Assembly: GCA_019358975.1 (NCBI GenBank)
Contig: JAHHIL010000034.1
Location: 1 to 55,667, forward strand
Reading direction: 5' to 3'
DNA from: Trichocoleus desertorum ATA4-8-CV12
Lineage (GTDB): Bacteria > Cyanobacteriota > Cyanobacteriia > FACHB-46
Length of the DNA: 55,667 nt
This document shows positions 26,590 through 35,823 of this stretch, one piece after another (the stretch's first letter is position 1; every line of letters begins with the position of its first letter). The position numbers and the translations under genes are program-made. A model generated the notes under the pieces. It was not told the origin of the DNA, did no database searches, and worked only from the letters and a program-made list of their open reading frames with translations.

Positions 26590-27945
26590 ATGACCACTAC
26601 CCCTGTCAAACCTATGGATCTTGATGCCCTAATTGCTGAACTGGCAGGGTTAGAAATCATCACCGATCCCGCTCAGGTGGCTAAGCTTTCGCAGGATTAT
26701 TACACTTTTAGCCCGGTGCTCCAGCCGCAATTAGCTGGGAAGAAAGGCGATTTGGTCGTGCGGGCTATGAGTGAGGCGGACGTGTTGCGGGTAGCGGCGG
26801 CTTGCGTGAAGTTCCGAGTTCCCCTGACGGTGAGGGGAGCAGGCACGGGTAACTATGGGCAATGTGTGCCGCTCAATGGTGGTGTGGTTTTGGATTTGAG
26901 TCCCATGCAAGCGATTCATTGGGTCAAACCCGGATTGGCCTGTGTGGAACCAGGGGTAAAGCTTGCCAATCTCGACAAGAAAACGCGAGAAATCGGCTGG
27001 GAAATCCGTATGGCTCCCTCCACTTACCGCACCGCGACCATTGGTGGATTTATTGCGGGGGGCAGCGGTGGGATTGGCTCGATTACCTATGGGCAACTGC
27101 GCGATCGCGGCAATCTCCTAGCAGTACGGGTGGTGACGATGGAAGACAACCCCCGCGCGATCGAGCTACGCGGCGATGAAGTGCAAAAGGTGAACCATGC
27201 TTACGGCGTGAATGGCATCATCACCGAATTGGAGATTCCCCTTGGCCCTGCTTATCCTTGGGCTGAGTGCATTGTCGGTTTCCCTGACTTCATGACTGCG
27301 GCTCGCTTCGGGCAAACTTTGGCAGACTCCGACGGCATCATCAAGAAACTGATTAGCATCCACGCTTGGCCAGTGCCTACCTATTTTGCGGCGATCCGTT
27401 CTTGTATCCCCGAAGGTGCACACTGTGCGTTGTTGATGGTGGCCGAGTCTTGCCTAGAGCCTCTAGCGGATTTAGTCAAAGAGTATGGCGGCACTGTTTG
27501 CTACCAAAAGACTGCTCAAGAAGCCAGTCATGGCATGCCGTTGGGAGAGTTTTCCTGGAATCACACTACACTTCATGCCCGCAGTGTTGACCCCTCCCTC
27601 ACTTATTTACAAACCCTCTTTCCTGATGACAAAAATCTCAAGTTAGTAGAGCACATCTATCACCACTTTGCCGATGAGCTGATGATGCACCTAGAATTCT
27701 TCCGCGTGGGGAGTGTCGCTCGTCCTGCGGCCCTCCAGTTGGTGCGCTACACCACAGAAGCCCGCCTCAACGAGATCATTGCCTACCACGAAGCCCAAGG
27801 AGCTTTTATCTTCAATCCCCACACTTACATCCTGGAAGATGGCGGCATGAAGACGATTAACGTAGAGCAATTGAAGTTTAAGGAAATGGTCGATCCTTAC
27901 GGCTTGCTCAATCCGGGCAAGATGCGAGCTTGGCTAGAGCGTTAA
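26590..27945 (+). CDS. FAD-binding oxidase/dehydrogenase (GlcD/VAO family)
   Basis: A 451-residue flavoenzyme. The FAD-binding PCMH domain spans about residues 55-230, with VRGAGTGNYGQCVPLNGGVV, a PGVKLANLDKK block and GGFIAGGSGGIGSITYG. The C-terminal LLNPGKM motif is typical of the D-lactate/glycolate oxidase group. The start codon follows the deaminase stop with no gap, so expression is coupled. It likely oxidises the deaminated or ring-opened product. No covalent-flavin histidine is evident in the glycine-rich loop. Substrate unknown. Confidence 0.85.
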   Translation: MTTTPVKPMDLDALIAELAGLEIITDPAQVAKLSQDYYTFSPVLQPQLAGKKGDLVVRAMSEADVLRVAAACVKFRVPLTVRGAGTGNYGQCVPLNGGVVLDLSPMQAIHWVKPGLACVEPGVKLANLDKKTREIGWEIRMAPSTYRTATIGGFIAGGSGGIGSITYGQLRDRGNLLAVRVVTMEDNPRAIELRGDEVQKVNHAYGVNGIITELEIPLGPAYPWAECIVGFPDFMTAARFGQTLADSDGIIKKLISIHAWPVPTYFAAIRSCIPEGAHCALLMVAESCLEPLADLVKEYGGTVCYQKTAQEASHGMPLGEFSWNHTTLHARSVDPSLTYLQTLFPDDKNLKLVEHIYHHFADELMMHLEFFRVGSVARPAALQLVRYTTEARLNEIIAYHEAQGAFIFNPHTYILEDGGMKTINVEQLKFKEMVDPYGLLNPGKMRAWLER

Positions 27946-27997
27946 GGGCGATCGCACCCAACCCCAGCCCCTTCCGTGAGAGGGTAGCCAAATTAAA

Positions 27998-28038
27998 AAC
28001 CCCTCTCCTCAAAGGAGAGAGGTCTGAGGAGAGGGGTT
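27998..28038. terminator. bidirectional hairpin between convergent genes
   Basis: AACCCCTCTCCTCA at 27998-28011 and its exact reverse complement at 28025-28038 form a 14-bp perfect stem with a 13-base loop that itself holds GGAGAGAGG. A-rich bases precede and TT ends it. It lies between the plus-strand oxidase and the minus-strand ndhD2, and probably ends transcription from both. The sequence also belongs to a repeat type common in cyanobacteria. Confidence 0.75.
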
Positions 28039-28071
28039 CAAGACCTCAACTTATCCTCAAGAATTTATGAG

Positions 28072-29778
28072 CTACTTAACGAGGCCCAACAAAGGAGGTG
28101 CTTGGGATTCTGAGATCGTCGTCGAGTTCCAAAAACCCTTAGCGTAGATCTGAGGATTGGCTTGGGCAGCCTGACGATAGGACTCGCGTAGCTGAGCATT
28201 CACCGCAACTGTTTTCACGTCATACATCTGCATCGCCATTTTGGGGTAGAACCCAATCCCAACAATCAGTGCGATGAAACAGGCCGCAATGAACACCTCA
28301 CGGGGATTCGCATCCTCAAACTTGGCTTCTACAGGCAAGTCGCAGTTGGTGCCAAAGCAAGCAGGTTCATCATTGCCCTGATTCTTCAAGTCAACGTCGT
28401 CTAGGTCACAAGAAGGCAAAATGTCGCACATCAGCTCTGAACTCGGCCCGTAGAATACCTGTCTCAACATTGAGAGCAGATAGATAGGGGTGAGGATAAG
28501 CCCCACTGCCGAGAGAAACACAGTCGCTGTGCGGAAGTTAGAACTATAAACGTCGCTAGTGGTGACGCCCATGAACACCGCGATCTCGCTAGCAAAACCA
28601 CTCATTCCAGGCAGCGCCAAGGATGCCAACGCCGCGATCGTGAATAGTGCAAACACCTTAGGTAATGCCTGACCAATTCCACCCATCTGATTCATCATCA
28701 TGGTGTGGGTGCGATCGTAGGTGACTCCTGCCAGGAAGAACAGCACCGACGCGATCAGCCCGTGGGAAATCATCTGCAACAGCGCCCCACTCACCCCTAA
28801 ATCAGTAAACGAGGCAATGCCTAACAAGACGAATCCCATGTGAGAAATCGACGAATAGGCGAGGCGACGCTTCATGTTGGTCTGGGCAAAGGAGTTCAAC
28901 GCGCCATAGACAATGTTGATGACTCCTAGAATTGCTAGAACCGGAGCGAAATAGATGTGAGCATGGGGCAACAGTTCGAGGTTGAGGCGAATTAAGCCAT
29001 AACCGCCCATTTTCAACAGCACTCCTGCCAGCACCATTGACACTGGAGAAGAAGCTTCGCCATGAGCATCGGGTAGCCAAGTGTGGAAAGGCACGATTGC
29101 CAGTTTGACTCCAAAGGCGACCAGTAACCCTGCATACAGCAACAGCTCAAGCGCCAGTGGAAATTCTTTTAGGTGCAATTCGGCAATATCGAAGGTGGTG
29201 GTATCACCGTAGAATGCCATTGCCATCGCCGCCACCAAAATAAAGATGGACGCGATCGCCGTATACATCAAAAATTTCGTCGCAGCATAACGGCGGTTTT
29301 GCCCACCCCAAATGCAAACGAGTAGATAGACCGGAACCAGCTCAATCTCCCACATGATGAAGAACAACAGCAGGTCTTGGGCCACAAATACACCGACTTG
29401 GGCGGCATACAACACCAGCATTAAGCCGTAGAACAATCGCGGTCTGCGATCGACTCGCCAAGCGGCAAAAATTGAGAGCGTTGTCACTAGCCCAGCCAAC
29501 AACACGAGCGGGGCGGACAAGCCATCAACCGAAACTGCCCAGTTGAGACCTAACTGCGGTACCCAGGCAATTTTTTCCACGAGTTGGAAGGTCGCACTAC
29601 TGGCATCGTAATGCGTCCAAAAGGTGAAACACATTAAAGCAAAGTCTATGACTCCTACGCCAAGGGCATACCAACGCACCAACTTGCCGTCTTTATCAGG
29701 CAGCAGCGGGATGAACATGGCAGCGATGAGGGGCAGTAGAACGATCGCGGTGAGCCAAGGAACTCGATCTAGCATCAT
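28072..29778 (-). CDS. ndhD2: NAD(P)H-quinone oxidoreductase chain 4, NdhD2
   Basis: A 568-residue membrane protein closely related to NdhD1 at 8617. Conserved core motifs: [37 protein letters not shown] and [19 protein letters not shown]. It differs by an insertion of about 35 residues near 450-490 with four cysteines (CDILPSC and CFGTNC) before the PREVFIA block; I recall such an insert from NdhD2 proteins. NdhD2 replaces NdhD1 in an alternative NDH-1 complex whose expression responds to light and stress. It is a single-gene unit with a 408-base upstream region shared with a divergent gene. Confidence 0.93.
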   Translation of the reverse strand: MMLDRVPWLTAIVLLPLIAAMFIPLLPDKDGKLVRWYALGVGVIDFALMCFTFWTHYDASSATFQLVEKIAWVPQLGLNWAVSVDGLSAPLVLLAGLVTTLSIFAAWRVDRRPRLFYGLMLVLYAAQVGVFVAQDLLLFFIMWEIELVPVYLLVCIWGGQNRRYAATKFLMYTAIASIFILVAAMAMAFYGDTTTFDIAELHLKEFPLALELLLYAGLLVAFGVKLAIVPFHTWLPDAHGEASSPVSMVLAGVLLKMGGYGLIRLNLELLPHAHIYFAPVLAILGVINIVYGALNSFAQTNMKRRLAYSSISHMGFVLLGIASFTDLGVSGALLQMISHGLIASVLFFLAGVTYDRTHTMMMNQMGGIGQALPKVFALFTIAALASLALPGMSGFASEIAVFMGVTTSDVYSSNFRTATVFLSAVGLILTPIYLLSMLRQVFYGPSSELMCDILPSCDLDDVDLKNQGNDEPACFGTNCDLPVEAKFEDANPREVFIAACFIALIVGIGFYPKMAMQMYDVKTVAVNAQLRESYRQAAQANPQIYAKGFWNSTTISESQAPPLLGLVK

Positions 29779-30186
29779 GTGGATAAGAACAAATACTTAT
29801 CTGGTAATAAAAGATATTTTACAAGGCTTTGTGAAGTATTTTTAACAGAACTTTTACCTAAGGTCTGGTCAAGTTACGAGATTGATTGATCAGCCGCATC
29901 ACTTCTTACCAGCGATCGCGTTAGGCAAGCTGAGTTTGAGCGACCGTTATCTGAACAGCATCTTGAAACTTATATTAGCCAAACCAGATTCAAACGCTGA
30001 TGCCAAAACTGTCCAATTGATAAGACAACGCACCATAGAAGTTAATGACACCTATCAATGAGAGGCGATCGCCTAGTGACAATTACTAAAACTGCGTACG
30101 AGCCTAGTTAATCTAACGCTCGGTATAGGTGCTGCTATGCAGGACAGCATTAACATTAATTTTCAGTCGTATTTCAGGCAGAGCAG
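29779..30186. other. divergent promoter region, no gene seen
   Basis: 408 bases between ndhD2 (minus) and a small membrane-protein gene (plus). It should carry both promoters. I see AT-rich stretches just upstream of ndhD2 but no clear palindromic operator or RNA. Confidence 0.5.
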
Positions 30187-30513
30187 ATGTCATCTCAATT
30201 AAACCGCGATCTAGAGAAGTTTGAGACGAAGGAAACCACATTGTTCGATCGCACCTTTCGAGATGGTGAAGGCAACATTGTGATTGCTCAAATGCCCAAT
30301 CTGCCGATTCTGGTTGGGCTCATAGCGGCCTTTCTGCGATTCGTTCTCCCAAGCGGCGAAATTCAGACGGTATCAAGTTTAGTAGCCTTCGGTGCTTTAT
30401 TCACTTGGGCATGGCAGGAACTCTTTGAGGGAGTTAACTACTTTCGGCGATCGCTGGGCTTGGTTGGGTTAGCAAGCCTGCTGGCGTTGGGACTGAACCT
30501 CATTAGAGTATAA
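30187..30513 (+). CDS. small membrane protein, unknown function
   Basis: A 108-residue protein with an acidic/basic N-terminal 40 residues and three hydrophobic segments (around 38-55, 60-80 and 88-105). FRDGEGNIVIAQMPNLP joins the soluble part to the first helix; WAWQELFEGVNYFRRSLG connects the last two. I recall similar short proteins in cyanobacteria but know no function. The start ATG follows GCAGAGCAG, a weak ribosome site. Confidence 0.6.
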   Translation: MSSQLNRDLEKFETKETTLFDRTFRDGEGNIVIAQMPNLPILVGLIAAFLRFVLPSGEIQTVSSLVAFGALFTWAWQELFEGVNYFRRSLGLVGLASLLALGLNLIRV

Positions 30514-30528
30514 ATCTCTGAAGGGAAC

Positions 30529-30615
30529 TCACCAAGATCCTCTTCCGGTAATTGCTGCGTCTCCATTCAAGAAACGAATCGCAACTGAAGTATCTAGTGC
30601 AATCTCACCACTCAC
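30529..30615 (-). pseudogene. truncated VapC-type PIN toxin remnant
   Basis: Beginning at a GTG that overlaps the antitoxin stop (30615), the minus strand encodes MSGEIALDTSVAIRFLNGDA, the normal N-terminus of a cyanobacterial VapC with the first PIN-domain aspartate, and then stops after 28 codons (TGA at 30529-30531). The remaining three quarters of the PIN domain are missing; the sequence beyond runs into the neighbouring gene. The toxin is therefore dead. Confidence 0.75.
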
Positions 30616-30814
30616 TCACGTCTACCTGGCGACACTCGGTTGCAATTGCTTGTTGTAGTTCTTCTGCTTCTGAGGTAATTAAAATTCCTGCAAACTTTGC
30701 GAGAGGATGACTCTTGCGGCGAGCCTTAACCCAATGCAAAAAATCCAGCACAGTCTGGACTAGATCATCGGGAGCCTGTTCGAGTTCCTGAATCAATTGC
30801 TCACGATTTGTCAT
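30605..30814 (-). CDS. VapB-like antitoxin, orphaned
   Basis: A 69-residue protein from the ATG at 30814; the frame is open 28 codons further but without conservation. It has the form of DUF2281/VapB-type antitoxins: MTNREQLIQELEQAPDDLVQ and VLDFLHWVKARRK, then a C-terminal toxin-binding tail ending DVSEW. The stop codon overlaps the start of the VapC remnant, the usual arrangement of an intact pair. With the toxin truncated it is an orphan antitoxin that might still neutralise a related toxin elsewhere. Confidence 0.7.
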   Translation of the reverse strand: MTNREQLIQELEQAPDDLVQTVLDFLHWVKARRKSHPLAKFAGILITSEAEELQQAIATECRQVDVSEW

Positions 30815-31155
30815 GCGCTCAAGGTTTCCTACGAAAACATGCTTGTCCAACTTTAGTATATGCAAATACTGAGTTCGGCCATTAGCAAGGTATTTCAATC
30901 GCTATATCGCGATCGCGCCCAACTACATCAGCAAAATCATTATTGACGATATACCGAGTCCTAATACCGCGATGCCCTTCCCCAGCAACGCCACCAACCA
31001 ACTTTGCAGTGCTTTTCCAGCACACCGATAACTACACAGGGAAAAAACTCAACGTGGAGCCAGCTAACATGTTGACTGAGTGGTTGCTGAGAACCTTTGC
31101 AACATCCCTTGCTAGTCTACTCCAACCGAGCTGTTAGTTAACTTATTTGCTATTT
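30815..31155. other. intergenic region, no supported gene
   Basis: About 340 bases upstream of the antitoxin and downstream of the HEPN gene. Open frames here are short and lack ribosome sites or familiar motifs. It may contain a gene fragment, but I cannot name one. Confidence 0.45.
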
Positions 31156-31905
31156 CTACAACACTTGATGGATACTCTCAACAAGCCTCTCAACAAAGTT
31201 AACTGCATCACCAACAAGTACTTCATCAATGTTCCATCGACCTCCAATATTAAAAGTTGGATCTATATCGGCTTCATGAGCAATTTTATTTCTCCGATCA
31301 ACAATTGAATTTAATTGCTGCTTAACATCTTTTGCAGATTTAGTCATTTGAATAGCTACTTCATCCCACAATTTCTTGTCTGAGATGTATCTGATTGCAT
31401 CGGCAATTTTGTCTGCTTGTTGAAAGCTCTGATATCCTAGACGTTCCCTGATTTCACTTTCTAACCAGGAAGTATTATTTAGCTTATCCAGGATGCTACT
31501 TGATATCGCGGGAATTAAGTCTGAAACTGTGTAAGATTGCTGGACAAATGTATACCCTTGAGTTTGTTGAATTTCAGCTTCAAGCCAAGAGGCAATATCA
31601 ATTGCTGTCAGTCGATCTTGACGCGCGCCGCCCAGCGTTACGTGAAAGCGTGAGAACGCTGATTGAGTTGTATTTGCTGAAGGTGCTGGTTCGGAACGAC
31701 TTCCTCGATGGATTTCCAGCATTCCTAATGTTACAACTTCATGTACATAATAATCCAAGGCGCTTACAGCAAGAACCAGTGCAGCACGTAACATGTCTGA
31801 AACATCAAGTGCACCTGTAGCTTGAGCTTTTACAGAATTGTGAAGTGCAATTAGGTCTCGAACACGACTAATACTGATGCGAAACTGGTCAAGCGCTGAC
31901 TGCAT
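31156..31905 (-). CDS. HEPN-domain protein (RiboL-PSP-HEPN-like), probable RNase
   Basis: A 249-residue helical protein. The C-terminal part holds the HEPN ribonuclease motif R-X4-H as R205-NKIA-H210 inside VDRRNKIAHEADIDP, as in RiboL-PSP-type HEPN proteins. Residues 40-60 (AALVLAVSALDYYVHEVVTL) form the first core helix. A 40-residue segment is duplicated: SWLEAEIQQTQGYTFVQQ (106-123) and SWLESEIRERLGYQSFQQ (146-163). It overlaps the upstream ParA-like gene by 17 bases, so the two are made together. HEPN RNases act in toxin-antitoxin and abortive infection systems; that role is inferred here. Confidence 0.78.
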   Translation of the reverse strand: MQSALDQFRISISRVRDLIALHNSVKAQATGALDVSDMLRAALVLAVSALDYYVHEVVTLGMLEIHRGSRSEPAPSANTTQSAFSRFHVTLGGARQDRLTAIDIASWLEAEIQQTQGYTFVQQSYTVSDLIPAISSSILDKLNNTSWLESEIRERLGYQSFQQADKIADAIRYISDKKLWDEVAIQMTKSAKDVKQQLNSIVDRRNKIAHEADIDPTFNIGGRWNIDEVLVGDAVNFVERLVESIHQVL

Positions 31906-32959
31906 ACGTAGAGCTTTCGGAACTTAGTGCAATAATTTTGTCTGCTAAATTTGAAAAAGTTTGTCTAAACTCCTCCTGTTTCTGCTGATTGTTAACTAGG
32001 ACAACTCCTCCTTGTCCTAGTTGCTGAGGAGTTAGTTCATAGACTGGGGTTCGATGCTCTTGAGATTTAGCAATCAGGCTATTAAAATTTGAAATTTTTG
32101 CAAGCGTGAAACTACTTTCAATCCCCTGATTTCTATAGATGTCACTTGGCAACAGCATATTGCTTCGCCCTAGGATTGGAACCAGTTTTTTAGAGACAGC
32201 TTGTTCAATCTTCTCAATCCAGATTTGGAACGCAGTAGTTTCTTTGCCTCGAATAATTCGATAGTTCTGAACAATTGTTCCTAAAAAACGCAGATTAACA
32301 TCAGGAAAAGGATAATTAGCCTCTCTTAGGATTTGAAGTGAACTCGCTGATTTAGCCCAGGCATACCATCTTGGTAAAACCTTAGCCAAAGAGTCGATTG
32401 CCATTACAGAGAAAAAGTCAGCAGTAGTAGGCACTAAGAAGAAGTCACTAATCATCAGCAAATTCTGGTTAATTGAGCCTAAGCTGGGGCTCATATCAAT
32501 CAAGATATAGTCTGCATTAAACTTAGCTGCTGTCTTCTCAAATAAATCATTAATAGAACCTGGCAAGTTCTTAAGAGCTTGAATTGAACCACTCAGCTCT
32601 TGAGCAATGCCTAGTGTTACTTCATACTCAGCAAAGCCAACGTGACCAGGTAATAAAAATAAATCATCTCGACCTTGTATTTGAATGCAATCAACAGCCT
32701 CAATTGCTTTTGGTTGCGACTCGAATGCAGGAGCCAATCCTACCTTTATATTGGAGGTTGTATTGTATATTTCTTGAATTCTCGCCTCGTCATCCTCAGT
32801 TTCCTCTCCCAAAGCCATGCCTGTGAGATTGCACTGGGGGTCGCTGTCAACAAGAATTACTCTTTTTCCTTTTGAAGCAAGCATCCAGCCCAAGTTGAAG
32901 GTGGTTGTAGTTTTGCTGACTCCGCCCTTGTGGTTGAATAAAGCAATTTTTTGAACCAT
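31889..32959 (-). CDS. ParA/Soj-like ATPase paired with HEPN protein
   Basis: A 356-residue ATPase from the ATG at 32959, chosen because AGGAAGG lies upstream and the ParA fold begins at once. The deviant Walker A reads KGGVSKTTTT (11-20; serine where most ParA have glycine), the A' motif VDSDPQCNLTG and Walker B YILIDMSPSLGSINQN. A ParB partner or DNA-binding helix is not seen, and this is unlikely to be a partition gene on its own. Its end overlaps the HEPN gene by 17 bases. ParA-HEPN linkages have been noted in surveys of HEPN proteins, but I know of no characterised example. Confidence 0.8.
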   Translation of the reverse strand: MVQKIALFNHKGGVSKTTTTFNLGWMLASKGKRVILVDSDPQCNLTGMALGEETEDDEARIQEIYNTTSNIKVGLAPAFESQPKAIEAVDCIQIQGRDDLFLLPGHVGFAEYEVTLGIAQELSGSIQALKNLPGSINDLFEKTAAKFNADYILIDMSPSLGSINQNLLMISDFFLVPTTADFFSVMAIDSLAKVLPRWYAWAKSASSLQILREANYPFPDVNLRFLGTIVQNYRIIRGKETTAFQIWIEKIEQAVSKKLVPILGRSNMLLPSDIYRNQGIESSFTLAKISNFNSLIAKSQEHRTPVYELTPQQLGQGGVVLVNNQQKQEEFRQTFSNLADKIIALSSESSTYAVSA

Positions 32960-33134
32960 TGCACCAAGCCTTCCTGTGAGATTGCGATCGCTGGCTGCTC
33001 GAAACAAAACGGAAAAGGTGAGGTCTTTCCTAACCTTTTGTCTTCAGTATAGCTTGAAGCTTTTTGACCGGAGACTTACATGTTCCATATAATACCCCTG
33101 ATTTAGCTAATTACAGAGGATTTCCCAGCATTTC

Positions 33135-33198
33135 TTTGGACTAATTCCCTCTCTCCTTCGGTTTAATATGCCGAAAGCAGTATTAGACGGAATCCAAA
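33135..33198. other. imperfect long hairpin upstream of the ParA-HEPN pair
   Basis: TTTGGA (33135) pairs with TCCAAA (33193-33198), CTAAT (33141) with ATTAG (33183), and CTTCGG with CCGAAAG around the TTTAATATG loop. Three paired blocks with bulges suggest a structured RNA, a decayed palindromic repeat or the terminator of the P450 gene on the other side. The rest of the 33008-33240 spacer shows nothing. Confidence 0.3.
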
Positions 33199-33240
33199 GC
33201 ACTGCAATGCAAATACAACCCAGAAAACAATATCCCTAAT

Positions 33241-34581
33241 TCATCTCTTTCCCGTCATCACCATGCGTACTCCGCCTTTAGGAGCGAGGGTGAAGCCACG
33301 GCGTTGGAGTTTCACAGGCTCATTCCCTGTCAAAGTTAGTTGGTATTGAGAAAGCACGGTGGCTAGAATCAGCTTCATTTCTAGCTGTGCTAAGGCATAT
33401 CCCAAACACCGCCGACTGCCGCCACCGAAGGGGAGATATTCGGAAGGAGAATATTGTCGCTCTAGAAACCGTTCTGGCTGGAATTGCTGAGCATTGGGAT
33501 ATAACTCCTCTCGGTAATGCACCAGATAAATGCTGGGGATAAAAGTGGTTTCAGGAGCAAACTCATGCCCTCCTACCTTCACAGGTGATTTGGAAATGCG
33601 AGGAAAGATTACTGGAAGAACTGGATACATCCGTAATGCTTCTTGACAAACTGCATTCAGGTAAGGCAACTGAGTTAACTCCATTGGAGAGGAGCGATCG
33701 CCCAGGCTATCTAATTCATGCAGCAGTTTTTCTAGAACCTGTGGGTTGCGATGAATTTGATAGAAAGCCCAAGCCAGGGTGGTAGCCGTGCTTTCATGTC
33801 CTGCAAACAAGATTGTTAGGAGTTCATCTCTGATCTCCTCATCGGTCATGGCTTTTCCCTGTTCATCCCGCACCGCCATCATCAAACTCAGGACATCCTT
33901 TCGACCTGTATCTCGGGTTCGTCTCTCTGCAATTTCTGCTTGCAAGAGATCATGCACCTGGCGTTGCCGCTGTCGCATTTGGCCCCAAGGACTCCAGGCT
34001 CCCCAATCTTTTTGCAAGAATTTCAGGAATAGGACACTGGAGCGGAGGGGAGAATCCGTCATGTCTAGCCACTGGGTAAGCAATGATTTGAGTTGTTGGT
34101 AGCGTTCTCCCTCGCTTAAGCCAAAGACAATTTGCAGAATGATTTCTAGGCTGACCCGTTGCATGGCAGTTCGAGCCACGAAGGTTTGCCCAATTTGCCA
34201 GCGGCTAGCTACCTGTTCTGTGATTAGGCAGATCTGTTGGGCGTAGGTCTGGAGCCTTTCTCCATGAAAAGGCGGCATTAACAGTTTGCGATCGCGACGG
34301 TGGCGATCGCCATCCATCAACATCAAAGAGTTGCGCCCAATCAGCGGTTCCGCGATCGCATTGGCTCGACCAATATCAAACTTGGCATCCTGATTAAAAA
34401 TATCCTGAATTGCTTGCGGATTTCCCACTACTATCGGAGTTCCCAAGCTGCCTAGCCGCATCGTGAAGATATCACCATACTGCTGGCTGTATTTCTGTTG
34501 AAACTTGATGGGATCGGCAATCCAATTGAACAGTTGCCACCAAGCAGGTTTATTAATGAGATTTGGTAAGGGGCTAGACAT
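33241..34581 (-). CDS. cytochrome P450 (CYP110-like)
   Basis: A 446-residue P450. The I-helix oxygen-binding motif is [14 protein letters not shown], the K-helix ExxR is EALRMYP, and the heme ligand is C392 in [20 protein letters not shown]. There is no membrane anchor, as in other cyanobacterial P450s of the CYP110 group, which hydroxylate fatty acids, terpenoids or alkanes. No ferredoxin or biosynthetic partner lies nearby, so it probably uses the general ferredoxin pool. Substrate unknown. Confidence 0.9.
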   Translation of the reverse strand: MSSPLPNLINKPAWWQLFNWIADPIKFQQKYSQQYGDIFTMRLGSLGTPIVVGNPQAIQDIFNQDAKFDIGRANAIAEPLIGRNSLMLMDGDRHRRDRKLLMPPFHGERLQTYAQQICLITEQVASRWQIGQTFVARTAMQRVSLEIILQIVFGLSEGERYQQLKSLLTQWLDMTDSPLRSSVLFLKFLQKDWGAWSPWGQMRQRQRQVHDLLQAEIAERRTRDTGRKDVLSLMMAVRDEQGKAMTDEEIRDELLTILFAGHESTATTLAWAFYQIHRNPQVLEKLLHELDSLGDRSSPMELTQLPYLNAVCQEALRMYPVLPVIFPRISKSPVKVGGHEFAPETTFIPSIYLVHYREELYPNAQQFQPERFLERQYSPSEYLPFGGGSRRCLGYALAQLEMKLILATVLSQYQLTLTGNEPVKLQRRGFTLAPKGGVRMVMTGKR

Positions 34582-34669
34582 GATCTCTCTTTGCTGATCT
34601 ACTTTTATGATCTAGCGTTTTATGATTTCACGCTGTCTGATCTCGCACTTGCTGCTTTAGGGCGATCGC

Positions 34670-35632
34670 TCAATCGGGAATCACAATCTCATCTAATCCG
34701 GCAGGGTCAGTGGGATATTGAGGATTCATGGCTTCTAGCGTATCTGCGATCGTGCGGGCCACCACTAGATTGCGATACCACTTCTTGTTAGCGGGAATCA
34801 CATACCAAGGCGCATATTCTGTCGAGCAGGAATTGAGCGCATCTTGAAACGCCAATTGGTAATCATCCCAAAGGAGACGCTCTTTGACATCGTTCACCGA
34901 GAACTTCCAGCGCTTATTGGGTTCAGCTAAGCGAGATTCAAGGCGACGCTTTTGCTCATCTTTGGAGATGTTGAGAAAGAACTTGAGCACCATGATATGG
35001 TTCAGAGCCAGCATATGCTCAAACTCATTAATCAACTGGTAGCGCCCCCGCCAAACTTGCTCTGGCACCAACTGTTTCACTCTTGTCACCAGCACATCTT
35101 CGTAGTGCGATCGGTTAAAAATAGCAATCATGCCCCGTCCCGGCGCGCGTTGATGATACCGCCAGAGAAAGTCGTGACTGAGTTCATCAACACTGGGCTG
35201 CTTAAATGACCAAACCTGGCATCCCTGCGGATTCACGCCCCGAAACACGTTCTTGATCGTGCCATCTTTGCCTCCGGTATCAATGGCTTGCAACACGATC
35301 AAGAGGCTTTGTTTTTGCTCTGCATAAAGACGAGCTTGTAGTTCTTGGAGCCGTTGGCGTTGCTTTTCTAATTCTTGTTCTGCGTCTTTCTTAGTGGGGT
35401 AATCATTTGACGCATTGGGGTCTAGATCGGCCAGAACAATGGGTTGATTGGGGCGAACGCGATAACGCGGATAATCTGGGCTAGGCGGGCGATCGCCAAC
35501 ATTATCCTCTGGGGTCATGACATCAGCAATTGCATCGGTGGCCTGATTCGCGGCTTTCTTAGCCTGACGCATCTCAGAATTAGCGTCGCCTTCTACCGCT
35601 GCGTTTTTGGCTACGTGCTTTTTCTTGCCCAT
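34670..35632 (-). CDS. ppk2: polyphosphate kinase 2 family protein
   Basis: A 320-residue protein. Residues 1-60 are a charged, alanine-rich extension; the PPK2 domain follows with Walker A DTGGKDGTIKNVFRGVNPQG, FNRSHYEDVLVTRVK and a Lid region NKRWKFSVNDVKERLLWDDY. PPK2 enzymes move phosphate between polyphosphate and nucleoside mono- or diphosphates. The VNPQGC pattern and extension are usual in cyanobacteria. Cytoplasmic. It stands alone between the P450 and lytic transglycosylase genes. Confidence 0.9.
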   Translation of the reverse strand: MGKKKHVAKNAAVEGDANSEMRQAKKAANQATDAIADVMTPEDNVGDRPPSPDYPRYRVRPNQPIVLADLDPNASNDYPTKKDAEQELEKQRQRLQELQARLYAEQKQSLLIVLQAIDTGGKDGTIKNVFRGVNPQGCQVWSFKQPSVDELSHDFLWRYHQRAPGRGMIAIFNRSHYEDVLVTRVKQLVPEQVWRGRYQLINEFEHMLALNHIMVLKFFLNISKDEQKRRLESRLAEPNKRWKFSVNDVKERLLWDDYQLAFQDALNSCSTEYAPWYVIPANKKWYRNLVVARTIADTLEAMNPQYPTDPAGLDEIVIPD

Positions 35633-35823
35633 GTCCTTCTCCCTGGTTGATCAACTTGACTAACCTGACTGAATTGCGCCATTTCAGGTTGTCTGTTTTC
35701 TAAGGTCAGGCGATCGCTAACTTTTGCTTTGCAATGCCGCGATCGCCTTCAGCCTTATTCTAGCGACAGCATTTAGTCGCCCTTTCATCCAGAAAGCTTT
35801 CAACAGATCTCAGTTGGCCATCA

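Noticed and set aside
30943-31137. Plus-strand frame of 64 codons in the spacer near the VapB gene
   Set aside because: No ribosome site and no recognisable domain; composition does not look coding.
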